Translations under genes and position numbers: made by a program
Part shown: piece after piece, positions 1 through 8,361 of the stretch
Numbering within the stretch: the stretch's first letter is position 1
Layout of the letters: every line of letters starts with the position of its first letter
The notes under the pieces: model-generated
The model's input: only the letters and a program-made list of their open reading frames with translations
Database searches by the model: none
Told to the model about the DNA's origin: nothing
Assembly (NCBI RefSeq): GCF_001579045.1
Contig: NZ_KQ970261.1
Span: 372,218 to 436,217, forward strand
Origin: Streptococcus mitis
Lineage (GTDB): Bacteria > Bacillota > Bacilli > Lactobacillales > Streptococcaceae
DNA length: 64,000 bases
Direction of reading: 5' to 3'

Positions 1-357
1 ACGATTGGGCAAGTAAACACGGCACTCAGCACCAAGCTGTTCCAAACTTTCCTTCACAATCGAAGCCGAAGTCATACCATCCGCATCGTAGTCTCCATAA
101 ACGAGAATATTTTCCCCCTCTTCAATGGCCTGACGAATCCGTTCCACTGCCTTGTCCATATCATGGAGCAGATAAGGGTCATGCAAGTCCTCCAAAGAAG
201 GTTCTAAAAATTTCTTCAGACTTTCTTGGTCCTGAATCCCTCTCTCAAACAATAACCGAGCCACTTCGGGACCCAACCCAGCCTTCTTGGCTATCTTTGT
301 AAAATCCGCATCTTCAACCTGCGGGGCAAACTGCCATTCATAAGTAGGTGTTATCAA
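1..357 (-). CDS. recJ: RecJ single-stranded-DNA exonuclease, N-terminal part (runs off the window)
   Basis: RecJ is a 5'-3' single-strand DNA exonuclease of recombinational and mismatch repair. Only about 119 N-terminal residues are present; the gene continues past position 1. The translated start reads ITPTYEWQFAPQVEDADF, and further in comes VYGDYDADGMTSASIV, the DHH-family metal-binding DxD motif, which identifies the protein. No ATG opens the frame. A TTG at 357 gives the N-terminus familiar from streptococcal RecJ, and an in-frame GTG at 369 is the alternative. It is divergent from the amino-acid transporter operon that starts at 534. Identity is firm; the start codon is less certain. 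Confidence 0.9.
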   Translation of the reverse strand, partial: MITPTYEWQFAPQVEDADFTKIAKKAGLGPEVARLLFERGIQDQESLKKFLEPSLEDLHDPYLLHDMDKAVERIRQAIEEGENILVYGDYDADGMTSASIVKESLEQLGAECRVYLPNR

Positions 358-393
358 AAAGACATCCACTCTTTCTAAGAATTCTATCGCTTC

Positions 394-402
394 ATTATAA
401 CA
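394..402 (-). promoter_or_regulatory. Extended -10 promoter for recJ
   Basis: On the minus strand a TGTTATAAT (TGn + TATAAT at 394-399) lies about 25 bp upstream of the GTG and 37 bp upstream of the TTG start of recJ. No good -35 box is seen, as is usual for extended -10 promoters. Confidence 0.5.
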
Positions 403-470
403 TGATTTAGGCTTTTTCTCTATCCAGATTGCTTTTTTATAAAATTTTAGTGAATTTTTTCAGATATGAT

Positions 471-499
471 TTGACAAGACAAATTTTTTGGTGTAGAAT
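471..499 (+). promoter_or_regulatory. Sigma-A promoter of the amino-acid ABC transporter operon
   Basis: TTGACA (471-476), a 17-bp spacer and TAGAAT (494-499) make a near-consensus housekeeping promoter 35 bp before the first start codon of the operon. A good ribosome-binding site (AAGGAG) precedes the ATG at 534. Confidence 0.85.
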
Positions 500-533
500 C
501 GTGTTATAAAATCTAACACAAAGGAGATTCCTT

Positions 534-1292
534 ATGGCTTTAGTAGAATTTGAACACGTCGAAAAATATTACGGGGACTACCACGCGCTCCGCGACATCA
601 ATCTCCGTTTTGAAAAAGGGCAAGTCGTTGTCCTACTCGGACCATCTGGTTCTGGAAAATCCACTCTTATCCGCACCATCAATGGTTTGGAAGCTGTCGA
701 CAAGGGAAGCCTTCTAGTAAATGGTCGCCAAGTTGCTGGTGCCAGCCAGAAAGATTTGGTACCTCTTCGCAAGGAAGTCGGCATGGTTTTCCAACATTTT
801 AACCTCTATCCGCACAAAACAGTGTTAGAAAACGTAACACTTGCACCTATAAAAGTTCTAGGAATTGAAAAAAAAGAAGCTGAAAAAACAGCCCAAAAAT
901 ATCTGGAATTTGTAAATATGTGGGACAAGAAAGATTCATATCCAGCCATGCTGTCTGGTGGACAAAAGCAACGGGTTGCCATTGCACGTGGACTCGCTAT
1001 GCATCCGGAACTCCTCCTCTTCGATGAACCAACATCTGCCCTTGACCCTGAAACCATCGGTGATGTTCTGGCAGTTATGCAAAAATTGGCCCACGATGGT
1101 ATGAATATGATTGTCGTTACCCATGAAATGGGCTTTGCCCGTGAAGTTGCTGACCGCATCATCTTTATGGCTGACGGAGAAGTTTTGGTGGATACGACAG
1201 ATGTTGATGACTTTTTCGACAATCCAAGCGAACCTCGTGCTCAACAATTCCTCAGCAAAATCATCAACCACGAAAGTGACAAAGTAAAATAA
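534..1292 (+). CDS. Polar amino-acid ABC transporter, ATP-binding subunit
   Basis: The ATPase drives uptake of a polar amino acid (glutamine/glutamate/arginine-type importer) at the cytoplasmic face of the membrane. The 252-residue protein has Walker A GPSGSGKST near residue 36, ABC signature LSGGQKQR near 141, Walker B LLLFDEPTSALD near 160 and the switch histidine in VTHEMGF; the overall look is GlnQ-like. It is the first gene of an operon with a binding protein and two permeases (spacings of about 10 bp), so substrate specificity should be read from the downstream binding protein and cannot be fixed from this subunit alone. Confidence 0.93.
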   Translation: MALVEFEHVEKYYGDYHALRDINLRFEKGQVVVLLGPSGSGKSTLIRTINGLEAVDKGSLLVNGRQVAGASQKDLVPLRKEVGMVFQHFNLYPHKTVLENVTLAPIKVLGIEKKEAEKTAQKYLEFVNMWDKKDSYPAMLSGGQKQRVAIARGLAMHPELLLFDEPTSALDPETIGDVLAVMQKLAHDGMNMIVVTHEMGFAREVADRIIFMADGEVLVDTTDVDDFFDNPSEPRAQQFLSKIINHESDKVK

Positions 1293-1302
1293 GGAGGCGT
1301 CT

Positions 1303-2097
1303 ATGAAAAAGAAATTCTTTTTATCAGCATTATTGATTAGCCTTTTGGGCCTTACTGCTACAAAACCAGTTCAGGCTGACACCAGTGTCGCAGACATTCA
1401 AAAGAGAGGCGAGCTAGTTGTCGGTGTGAAACAAGACGTTCCCAATTTTGGTTATAAGAATCCCAAGACAGGGACCTTTTCTGGTATCGAAACGGACTTG
1501 GCCAAAATGGTAGCAGATGAGCTCAAGGTCAAAGTTCGCTATGTGCCTGTTACCGCGCAAACTCGTGGACCTCTCCTAGACAATGAACAGGTCGATATGG
1601 ATATCGCGACCTTTACCATCACAGACGAACGCAAAAAACTCTACAACTTTACCAGCCCTTACTACACAGATGCTTCTGGCTTTTTGGTCAATAAATCTGC
1701 CAAAATCAAAAAGATTGAGGACCTAAACGGCAAAACCATCGGAGTCGCCCAAGGTTCCATCACCCAACGCCTGATTACTGAACTGGGTAAAAAGAAAGGT
1801 CTGAAGTTTAAATTCGTCGAACTTGGTTCCTACCCAGAATTGATTACGTCCCTACACGCTCATCGTATCGATGCCTTTTCCGTTGACCGCTCGATTCTAT
1901 CTGGCTATATCAGTAAACGAACAGAACTACTAGATGATAGTTTCAAGCCATCTGACTACGGTATTGTTACCAAGAAATCAAATACCGAGCTTAACGACTA
2001 TCTTGATAACTTGGTCACTAAATGGAGCAAGGATGGTAGTTTGCAGAAACTTTATGACCGTTACAAGCTCAAACCATCTAGCCATTCCGCAGAATAA
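1303..2097 (+). CDS. Family-3 extracellular solute-binding protein, non-lipoprotein
   Basis: This captures a polar amino acid and hands it to the two permeases encoded just downstream. The 264-residue protein has a basic n-region (MKKKFF), a hydrophobic stretch and a likely Sec cleavage at VQA-DT near residue 26. The mature part opens IQKRGELVVGVKQDVPNFGY, typical of SBP_bac_3 proteins, with GSYPELITSL later. Unusually for a Gram-positive binding protein there is no lipobox cysteine, and no cysteine anywhere in the translation, so it should not be lipid-anchored by Lgt. A GGAGG ribosome-binding site precedes the start. Ligand unknown. Confidence 0.92.
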   Translation: MKKKFFLSALLISLLGLTATKPVQADTSVADIQKRGELVVGVKQDVPNFGYKNPKTGTFSGIETDLAKMVADELKVKVRYVPVTAQTRGPLLDNEQVDMDIATFTITDERKKLYNFTSPYYTDASGFLVNKSAKIKKIEDLNGKTIGVAQGSITQRLITELGKKKGLKFKFVELGSYPELITSLHAHRIDAFSVDRSILSGYISKRTELLDDSFKPSDYGIVTKKSNTELNDYLDNLVTKWSKDGSLQKLYDRYKLKPSSHSAE

Positions 2098-2109
2098 GGA
2101 GGACACCCC

Positions 2110-2787
2110 ATGACAGATTTATCATCTTGGACTGCCTATTTTCAGGATTTTGGACAATTTTTCAATGGTTTCCTCTTCACCCTTGCCCTAGCAATCGGAT
2201 CCTTTATCCTAGCCATGGTTTTGGGCATCTTCTTCGGAGCCATGTCAACCAGCAAACGTCCGATTTTGCGCATTTTATCTCGCATCTTTGTTGAATTTTA
2301 CCAAAACACTCCCCTCTTGGTGCAGTTTGTCATCGTTTTTTATGGCCTACCTCTTATCAGTGACCATATCATCATGATTCCAATTTATTGGACAGCTGTA
2401 CTCTGCGTGGGACTCTATCACGGCGCCTATATCGCTGAGGTTATTCGCTCAGGGATTCAGTCTATTCCTAGCGGTCAAATGGAGGCAGCCTTGTCACAAG
2501 GGTTTACCTATATCAGTGCCATGCGCTTGATTATCTTGCCTCAGGCCTTTCGTATCATTCTCCCTCCTTTGACCAACCAAATCGTCAACCTCATCAAGAA
2601 CACCTCAACAGTCGCTATCATCTCTGGAGTAGATTTGATGTTTGTGACCAAGTCTTGGTCAGCCCTCAACGGAAACTACATTCCAGCATTTTTAGGCGCT
2701 GCTCTACTATACTTTTCTCTTTGCTTTCCTGTTGCCCAGTTTGGTCGCAAGATGGAGCAAGCCAACAAAAAAGCCTATTCACTTTAG
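2110..2787 (+). CDS. Polar amino-acid ABC transporter permease (first)
   Basis: A HisM/GlnP-type inner-membrane subunit of 225 residues with several hydrophobic helices. The EAA loop that docks on the ATPase is visible as MEAALSQGFTYISAMRL followed by ILPQAFRIILPPL. It starts 12 bp after the binding-protein stop with an AGGAGG-like site. Together with the next gene it should form the heterodimeric membrane channel of this importer. Confidence 0.92.
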   Translation: MTDLSSWTAYFQDFGQFFNGFLFTLALAIGSFILAMVLGIFFGAMSTSKRPILRILSRIFVEFYQNTPLLVQFVIVFYGLPLISDHIIMIPIYWTAVLCVGLYHGAYIAEVIRSGIQSIPSGQMEAALSQGFTYISAMRLIILPQAFRIILPPLTNQIVNLIKNTSTVAIISGVDLMFVTKSWSALNGNYIPAFLGAALLYFSLCFPVAQFGRKMEQANKKAYSL

Positions 2788-2796
2788 GAGGTTACT

Positions 2797-3456
2797 ATGG
2801 AATCCATTTTAGAAGTTTTGACCCCAGATAACCTAGTCTTTATCTTTAAAGGATTTGGCTTGACCCTCTACATTTCTCTGATTGCCATCGTCCTCTCTAC
2901 CCTTATCGGTACGGTACTAGCTGTCATGAGAAATGGGAAAAATCCTGTCTTACGCATTATCTCCAGCATTTATATCGAGTTTGTGCGTAACGTTCCCAAT
3001 CTCCTCTGGATTTTCACTATCTTTTTAGTTTTTAAGATGAAGTCCACTCCAGCAGGAATCACTGCCTTCACTCTCTTTACCTCAGCAGCTCTAGCTGAGA
3101 TTATTCGAGGCGGTCTCAATGCCGTAGACAAGGGACAGTACGAAGCAGGAATGTCACAAGGATTTACTTCAGCCCAAATCCTCTACCACATCATTCTCCC
3201 ACAAGCCATTCGCAAAATGTTGCCAGCCATCATTTCTCAGTTTGTAACCGTGATTAAGGATACCAGCCTCCTCTACTCTGTTATCGCCCTACAAGAACTC
3301 TTTGGAGCTAGCCAAATTCTCATGGGCCGTTATTTCGAACCAGAGCAGGTCTTCAGTCTTTATATCCTGATTGCCCTCATCTACTTCAGCTTTAACCTAG
3401 CAATTTCTAGCCTGTCACATATGCTAGCCAAACGTTGGCAACAAGCTGCAGAATAA
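2797..3456 (+). CDS. Polar amino-acid ABC transporter permease (second)
   Basis: A second HisM/GlnP-type permease, 219 residues, with EAA loop YEAGMSQGFTSAQILYHI followed by ILPQAIRKMLP. It lies 9 bp after the first permease and is preceded by TAGGAGG. It is the last gene of the operon. The TAA stop is immediately followed by a BOX repeat, so the insertion sits exactly at the gene end without changing the protein. Confidence 0.92.
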   Translation: MESILEVLTPDNLVFIFKGFGLTLYISLIAIVLSTLIGTVLAVMRNGKNPVLRIISSIYIEFVRNVPNLLWIFTIFLVFKMKSTPAGITAFTLFTSAALAEIIRGGLNAVDKGQYEAGMSQGFTSAQILYHIILPQAIRKMLPAIISQFVTVIKDTSLLYSVIALQELFGASQILMGRYFEPEQVFSLYILIALIYFSFNLAISSLSHMLAKRWQQAAE

Positions 3457-3561
3457 TACTCTTCGAAAATCAAATTCAAACCACGTCAGCTTCACCTTGC
3501 CGTACTCAAGTACAGCCTGCGGCTAGCTTCCTAGTTTGCTCTTTGATTTTCATTGAGTATA
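3457..3561 (+). repeat. BOX element (boxA-boxC form, no boxB)
   Basis: It begins TACTCTTCGAAAATC and ends GATTTTCATTGAGTA, which are imperfect terminal inverted repeats. Inside are CACGTCAGCTTCACCTTGCCG, close to the boxA segment used for BOX-PCR typing, and GCCTGCGGCTAGCTTCCTAG, the boxC start. At about 103 bp it lacks the 45-bp boxB module. BOX elements are dispersed, non-coding and structured, and typical of pneumococcus and its relatives. The first base follows the permease stop codon directly. A second copy lies at 58315-58416 in inverted orientation. Confidence 0.87.
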
Positions 3562-3568
3562 AACAGCC

Positions 3569-3597
3569 ACTCTCCAGTTAAATTGGAGAGTCTTTCT
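3569..3597 (+). terminator. Terminator of the amino-acid transporter operon
   Basis: ACTCTCCA (3569-3576) pairs with TGGAGAGT (3584-3591), followed by CTTTCT. It is a plausible intrinsic terminator for the plus-strand operon, downstream of the BOX element. Confidence 0.7.
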
Positions 3598-3608
3598 ACG
3601 CAATCTCA

Positions 3609-3644
3609 AAAAAACACTGCCAGATTCCTCTAGCAGTGTTTTGA
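3609..3644 (-). terminator. Terminator of msmK
   Basis: AAAACACTGC (3611-3620) pairs with GCAGTGTTTT (3633-3642). On the minus strand the hairpin is followed by a run of seven T, just past the msmK stop. Confidence 0.85.
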
Positions 3645-3655
3645 GTTTCATTTGC

Positions 3656-4786
3656 TTAGTAAATTGTTCTTTCAGTTTCTACATCGAAGAAGTGTGCTTT
3701 GTTCAAGTCAAATCCAAGTTCAACTGTTGCACCTGTTTGCAAGTAGTCACGAGCATCAACTTTAGCAACAAATTCATCTTTACCAACTTGGCAGTAAAGG
3801 TGAGATTCTGAACCAAGCAATTCTGATACAGAGATAGTCGCTTTTACAACACAGTCTGGGAATGTTTCAAGGAAAGCAGGTTCTGCATTCACGTCTTCTG
3901 GACGGATACCGAAGATCAATTCTTTACCTTCGTAGCCTTTTTCACGAAGAACTTTCAATGCTCCTTCTGGCACTTTCAAACGGAAACCGTCAGAAACAAT
4001 TTCGCTACCAACCAATTTCACATTGATGAAGTTCATAGCTGGGCTTCCGATGAATCCTGCAACAAATTTATTAACTGGGTTTTTGTAAACTTCTTGAGGA
4101 GTACCGATTTGTTCAACACGTCCGATAGTACCTGTACCAGCAGGGTTCTTAGTTGCTGACATAATAACGATACGGTCCGCAAGTGTCATCGCTTCTGTTT
4201 GGTCGTGAGTTACGTAGATAGTTGTAGCTCCGATACGACGGTGGATTTTTGCGATTTCAGCACGCATTGATACACGAAGTTTGGCATCCAAGTTTGACAA
4301 AGGTTCGTCCATCAAGAATACTTTTGCATCACGGACGATGGCACGACCCATGGCAACACGTTGACGTTGACCACCTGAAAGGTCAGCTGGTTTACGATCC
4401 AAGAATTCTTTCAAACCAAGGATTGCAGCTGCTTCTTGCACACGTTTGTCGATGTCTTCCTTGCTGTATTTACGCAATTTCAAACCGAAAGCCATGTTGT
4501 CATAAACAGTCATGTGTGGGTAAAGAGCGTAGTTTTGGAATACCATGGCGATGTCACGGTCTTTTGGAGCTACGTCGTTGACAACCACGCCATCGATAGA
4601 TGCAGTACCTTCTGTGATGTCTTCAAGACCAGCAATCATACGAAGAGTTGTTGATTTACCACATCCTGAAGGACCTACGAAAACGATAAATTCTTTGTCT
4701 TTGATGTCCAAGTTGAAGTCTTCAACTGAGTAGTGTTCGCTGTTTGGATATTTTTTGTAAATATTTTTAAGATTCAATTCTACCAT
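3656..4786 (-). CDS. msmK: MsmK, shared ATPase of several sugar ABC importers
   Basis: MsmK is the cytoplasmic ATPase that energises several carbohydrate importers in streptococci (raffinose, maltodextrin and sialic-acid types), so it is commonly encoded away from any permease, as here. The 376 residues show Walker [10 protein letters not shown] near 38, signature LSGGQRQR, Walker [13 protein letters not shown] and the switch His in [10 protein letters not shown]. After these comes the C-terminal regulatory/OB region of MalK/UgpC ATPases (FGIRPEDV). It is a single-gene unit between terminators at both ends, with a cre-like site in its promoter, which fits catabolite control. Confidence 0.95.
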   Translation of the reverse strand: MVELNLKNIYKKYPNSEHYSVEDFNLDIKDKEFIVFVGPSGCGKSTTLRMIAGLEDITEGTASIDGVVVNDVAPKDRDIAMVFQNYALYPHMTVYDNMAFGLKLRKYSKEDIDKRVQEAAAILGLKEFLDRKPADLSGGQRQRVAMGRAIVRDAKVFLMDEPLSNLDAKLRVSMRAEIAKIHRRIGATTIYVTHDQTEAMTLADRIVIMSATKNPAGTGTIGRVEQIGTPQEVYKNPVNKFVAGFIGSPAMNFINVKLVGSEIVSDGFRLKVPEGALKVLREKGYEGKELIFGIRPEDVNAEPAFLETFPDCVVKATISVSELLGSESHLYCQVGKDEFVAKVDARDYLQTGATVELGFDLNKAHFFDVETERTIY

Positions 4787-4818
4787 GAGGTAAACTCCTT
4801 TTGTCTTTTGATAGTTTT

Positions 4819-4841
4819 ATTATAGATGAAAACGCTTTACA
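4819..4841 (-). promoter_or_regulatory. msmK promoter with cre-like site
   Basis: On the minus strand TATAAT (4819-4824) is the likely -10 box. Overlapping the spacer, 4827-4841 reads TGTAAAGCGTTTTCA on the minus strand. This matches the CcpA cre consensus TGWAANCGNTNWCA if one A is looped out. The position between -35 and -10 is typical for repression. The one-base offset makes this a candidate only. Confidence 0.5.
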
Positions 4842-4865
4842 TTTCTATGGCAAGATGACCAAAAA

Positions 4866-4900
4866 AACAAAAAAGTTCTGTGCAACTTGCACAAAACTTT
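4866..4900 (-). terminator. Terminator overlapping the stop of the PucR-like gene
   Basis: On the minus strand AGTTTTGTGC pairs with GCACAGAACT around an AAGTT loop, followed by TTTTTTG and more T. The stem begins within the stop codon of the 4899-5768 gene and separates it from msmK. Confidence 0.8.
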
Positions 4901-5768
4901 AGAGAATATCTGGTAAAATCAACTGATAACACAAGGTCAGGTCAGTCAATTCCTTCAACTGAAGCCCTGTCAATTCTTCCCATTTATCAATCTTGTATTG
5001 GAGAGAATTGCGGTGCAGATAGAGTTGCTGGGCTGTTTTAGTGAGAACAGCACTATTTTCCCAAAGGGAGAGAATGATTTCCTGAATCTGATCCTGGTCC
5101 AAAATCATCTGGTGCAGGCATTCCTTGATTGCCTTCAAGTCCACGAGTCTTTCTCCCATACTCCAAAGATAGAGTTGTGAAAAGGTATGAACACCTTGGT
5201 GACCCTGACGCCACCAAGTCTTAAACAAATCGCGCTCCGATTTGATCAAATCGGATAGGGCTTGGTGCCCCGTCTGAGACCAAACCTGTCCTAACATGAT
5301 AGATAGACGCAATCCAAAGTCATACTCAACCGCTTCAATCGTATCACTTAAAATAGCTCTTACAGAAGTGTATTTGTCTTGTTGAAGCACGAAGACATAA
5401 TCCTGTACTCCGACTTGAAGCACTGTCTGACAGTTAGGAAATAGGGTCCGCATCATATCTAGCCAAGAAGCTAGATTTTCCTGCTGAAAATAGGAAAGAT
5501 GGCAATAAACCAACTGAATCTTTTTAAAAGTTTTCGGTGCCTGTCCCTTGCCCTCAACCAGATAGGAATACCAAGGATTGAGCGAACGAGCCTGCTCCCG
5601 CTGGGTTAAAAGGGCAACCAACTGCTGTTCACGCTCGCTGAGCCCAGCTTCCTCCAGCAAAATCCACTGCTGAGAAGCTAAAGGGAGGGTGAGATAGCCC
5701 TCTTTCTCTACTGGTTGGTCTGAAATCCGAGCTTCAGGAAACCAGTCTTGTAGTTCTTTTGCCCTCAT
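4899..5768 (-). CDS. PucR/CdaR-like helix-turn-helix regulator
   Basis: A 289-residue protein without an obvious N-terminal catalytic or sensor motif. The C-terminal stretch TAQQLYLHRNSLQYKIDKWE is the conserved HTH of the PucR C-terminal family (HTH_30), which binds DNA in carbohydrate-diacid and purine regulators. The ligand and target genes are not evident. It starts 3 bp after the mrnC stop, so it is the last gene of a cysS-mrnC operon; that context gives no direct hint of its regulon. The neighbouring msmK is separated by a terminator. Confidence 0.75.
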   Translation of the reverse strand: MRAKELQDWFPEARISDQPVEKEGYLTLPLASQQWILLEEAGLSEREQQLVALLTQREQARSLNPWYSYLVEGKGQAPKTFKKIQLVYCHLSYFQQENLASWLDMMRTLFPNCQTVLQVGVQDYVFVLQQDKYTSVRAILSDTIEAVEYDFGLRLSIMLGQVWSQTGHQALSDLIKSERDLFKTWWRQGHQGVHTFSQLYLWSMGERLVDLKAIKECLHQMILDQDQIQEIILSLWENSAVLTKTAQQLYLHRNSLQYKIDKWEELTGLQLKELTDLTLCYQLILPDIL

Positions 5769-5771
5769 GTT

Positions 5772-6158
5772 CTAGCCCTCCACTTTTTGGATGCACCAAG
5801 AAATTAAGGTTTCGAGGCGCTCCATATTTTCAGTCATATGGAGATAGCCCATGACTGCTTCAAAACCTGTGGACATACGGTAAGTTACCACATCAGCATT
5901 TTTAGCCTTAGTGTGACTATTGGTATTACGACCACGTTTATAGATTTCTTCTTCTTTTTCCGTTAGGACTTGCTCCTCTAACATAAGGGAAATCAGGCGA
6001 GCCTGAGCCTTGGCTGAGACATACTTGGTCGCTTCTTGGTGGAGTTTATTGGGCTTAGTCATGCCTTTGAGGATGAGGTGACGGCGAATATACATGGAAT
6101 ATACCGCATCCCCTTCAAAGGCTAGAGCAATCCCGTTAATGAGATTGACATCAATCAC
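5772..6158 (-). CDS. mrnC: Mini-ribonuclease III
   Basis: Mini-III is the RNase III catalytic domain without a dsRNA-binding domain. In Bacillus it matures 23S rRNA ends. The 128 residues show the family pattern NGIALAFEGDAVYSMYIRRHL, with the acidic catalytic residues in EGDAVY, and NADVVTYRMSTGFEAVMGYL, with the second acidic cluster. The start overlaps the end of cysS by 8 bp, the conserved cysS-mrnC arrangement of Firmicutes, implying translational coupling. Confidence 0.92.
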   Translation of the reverse strand: MIDVNLINGIALAFEGDAVYSMYIRRHLILKGMTKPNKLHQEATKYVSAKAQARLISLMLEEQVLTEKEEEIYKRGRNTNSHTKAKNADVVTYRMSTGFEAVMGYLHMTENMERLETLISWCIQKVEG

Positions 6159-7494
6159 GTGTCCACCTCACTCCATCCTTGGTGTCAAGGAGCTTAATTC
6201 CCTGAGCAGCCAATTGGTCACGAATTTGGTCTGCTGTGGCAAAATCACGATTGGCACGCGCTTCTTGGCGTTTTTGGATCAAGTCTTCAATCTCTGCATC
6301 CAAAACTTCCTCAATAAAAACAATTCCAAAGACATCTAACATAGCCGCAAGAGCTTCCTTAACACTTGAATCATAGTTACCTGAGTTAATCCATTTGGCC
6401 ATTTCAAAGACGACTGTAATACCGTTGGCAGCGTTAAAATCTTCATCCATAGCTGCTACAAACTTATCTTTAAAGGTTTGTAACTCTTGAGCATCTACAG
6501 TTCCAGTAAATGGTTGCTCATAAGTGTTTTTCAGATACTTGAGATTGGTCTCAGCGTCTCGCACTGCCTTTTCCGTAAAGTTGATAGGCTTGCGGTAATG
6601 CTGAGTCGCAAAGAAGAAACGAAGCACTTGTCCATCGAGGGTTTTAAGGGCATCATGTACAGTAATAAAGTTGCCCAAGGACTTGGACATCTTGACATTG
6701 TCGATATTGACAAAGCCATTATGCATCCAATAGTTGGCAAAGATCTTGCCTGTTTTTGCTTCTGACTGGGCAATTTCATTGGTGTGATGCGGAAACTCAA
6801 GGTCGGCTCCACCACCGTGAATATCAATGGTATCACCCAAAATCTCTGTTGACATGACCGAACACTCAATATGCCAGCCCGGACGACCAGGTCCCCAAGG
6901 ACTATCCCAAGAAATCTCGCCTGGTTTGGCAGATTTCCAGAGGGCAAAGTCTACAGGATTTTCCTTACGAGCCGTTTCTTCATCGGTACGACCTGAAGCA
7001 CCTAGCTCCAAGTCTTCCAAGGTTTTATTAGCCAGCTTAGCATAGTTGTGAGATTTTTCCACACGGAAATAGACATCTCCTTGGCTCTCATAAGCAAAAC
7101 CTTTTCCAATCAAGTCTTCCACAAAGCGGATGATGTCAGCCATAAATTCCACCACACGCGGATGGCGGGTCGCAGATTTGACGCCCAAGGCCGTCACATC
7201 CTCACGAAAGGCAGCGATGTACTTGTCCGCCACCTCCTGAGGCGTGATACCTTCTTCCTTGGCACGGTTGATAATCTTATCATCCACATCCGTAAAATTG
7301 GAAATATAGGCAACCTCATAACCACGGTACTCAAAATAGCGACGAATGGTATCAAAAGCCACTGTTGAGCGGGCATTCCCCACGTGGATATAGTTGTACA
7401 CGGTTGGCCCACAAACATACATCTTGACCTTACCGTCCTCAATCGGGACAAATTCTCGCAAATCACGAGACATGGTGTCATAGATTTTAATCAT
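6151..7494 (-). CDS. cysS: Cysteinyl-tRNA synthetase
   Basis: This class I synthetase charges tRNA-Cys. The 447 residues carry the HIGH-type motif in YNYIHVGNAR, zinc-ligand cysteines (MYVCGPTVY; GWHIECSVM), the HHTNE metal-site stretch and the KMSKS loop VKMSKSLGNF. Length is normal. It is first in a cysS-mrnC-regulator operon. No T-box leader motif was found in the 234 bp upstream, so tRNA-dependent antitermination is not suggested. Confidence 0.97.
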   Translation of the reverse strand: MIKIYDTMSRDLREFVPIEDGKVKMYVCGPTVYNYIHVGNARSTVAFDTIRRYFEYRGYEVAYISNFTDVDDKIINRAKEEGITPQEVADKYIAAFREDVTALGVKSATRHPRVVEFMADIIRFVEDLIGKGFAYESQGDVYFRVEKSHNYAKLANKTLEDLELGASGRTDEETARKENPVDFALWKSAKPGEISWDSPWGPGRPGWHIECSVMSTEILGDTIDIHGGGADLEFPHHTNEIAQSEAKTGKIFANYWMHNGFVNIDNVKMSKSLGNFITVHDALKTLDGQVLRFFFATQHYRKPINFTEKAVRDAETNLKYLKNTYEQPFTGTVDAQELQTFKDKFVAAMDEDFNAANGITVVFEMAKWINSGNYDSSVKEALAAMLDVFGIVFIEEVLDAEIEDLIQKRQEARANRDFATADQIRDQLAAQGIKLLDTKDGVRWTRD

Positions 7495-7636
7495 AAATCA
7501 TAGTCAGGAAATCCAAAATCCCAGAACTGTTAGTTTCATCACTAAGAGTTCAATTAAATTTCAGTCCGAATATCTCTACACTTCGGAATCCCTTGCTCCT
7601 TTCTAAAAAGTAAAAGAAGAATCAAATAAATGCAAG

Positions 7637-7660
7637 AAAAGGGCTGACAGTCGCCCTTTT
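7637..7660 (-). terminator. Terminator downstream of cysE
   Basis: AAAAGGGC (7637-7644) pairs with GCCCTTTT (7653-7660) around an 8-nt loop. It lies between cysE and cysS, both on the minus strand, so it most likely ends the cysE transcript. Its A/T-flanked symmetry would also work in the other direction. Confidence 0.75.
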
Positions 7661-7728
7661 GCTTTACGACCTACTCAGTCGAATATCGTCTTTTAAAAAA
7701 TGTTAATAGATAAAAGAATCATCATAAA

Positions 7729-8346
7729 TTATAACCCAGACGATCTGTGACTGGCATCTTTAGCCTGCTCGAGTTTATTGACGTAGTACTCTCGTTTTTC
7801 TTCGACTTCGTGAATGACCGGCTCATCCTTTTTACCATGTACACGGACAATCTTAGCTGGAATACCGACAACCGTCACATCACTTGGTACGTCTGCCACA
7901 ACAACTGCTGCTGCACCGACCTTAGCATTTTCGCCGATTTCCACTGGTCCGATAACTTGGGCATGGGCTGATATGAGAGCTCCCTTTCGCACGGTCGGAT
8001 GGCGTTTACCAACATCCTTCCCTGTTCCACCAAGAGTCACTCCATGATAAAGGAGAACACCTTTTTCAACGATTGCTGTTTCCCCAATCACCAAGCCAGA
8101 ACCGTGGTCGATAAAGACACCTGAATCAATCTGGGCACCTGGATGAATCTCAATCTGAGTCCAAAAGCGCCAAAACTGACTGTGCATACGAGCCAGGAGT
8201 TTGAAGCCATGCTTCCAGAGAAAATGCGAAAGACGGTGGGCCGCCAAGGCCTTGACACCTGGATAAGTCAGCAAAACCTCCAAAGTGGTGCGGGCCGCTG
8301 GATCATTTTCTTTTACGATATCAATGGTTTCGCGCCACCATCCCAT
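7729..8346 (-). CDS. cysE: Serine O-acetyltransferase
   Basis: It makes O-acetylserine from serine and acetyl-CoA, the carbon precursor of cysteine. The 205 residues have the helical N-terminus (MGWWRETIDIV) and then left-handed beta-helix hexapeptide repeats such as IHPGAQIDSGVFIDHGSGLVIGETAIV, broken here by its length limit into IHPGAQIDSG and VFIDHGSGLV. The catalytic His lies in LLYHGVTLGGTG. The length is that of short Gram-positive CysE. It follows pnp by 15 bp on the same strand, and cysS lies downstream. Confidence 0.95.
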   Translation of the reverse strand: MGWWRETIDIVKENDPAARTTLEVLLTYPGVKALAAHRLSHFLWKHGFKLLARMHSQFWRFWTQIEIHPGAQIDSGVFIDHGSGLVIGETAIVEKGVLLYHGVTLGGTGKDVGKRHPTVRKGALISAHAQVIGPVEIGENAKVGAAAVVVADVPSDVTVVGIPAKIVRVHGKKDEPVIHEVEEKREYYVNKLEQAKDASHRSSGL

Positions 8347-8361
8347 ACATTTCTCCTTTTC

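Noticed and set aside
3457-3561. RUP element
   Set aside because: The GTCAGC-n-CCTTGCCGTA core and GCGGCTAG...TAGTTTGCTCTTTGATTTTCATTGAGTA end are BOX modules A and C.
4249-4733. Plus-strand frames inside msmK
   Set aside because: Antisense shadows of a well-conserved ATPase gene, without translation signals.
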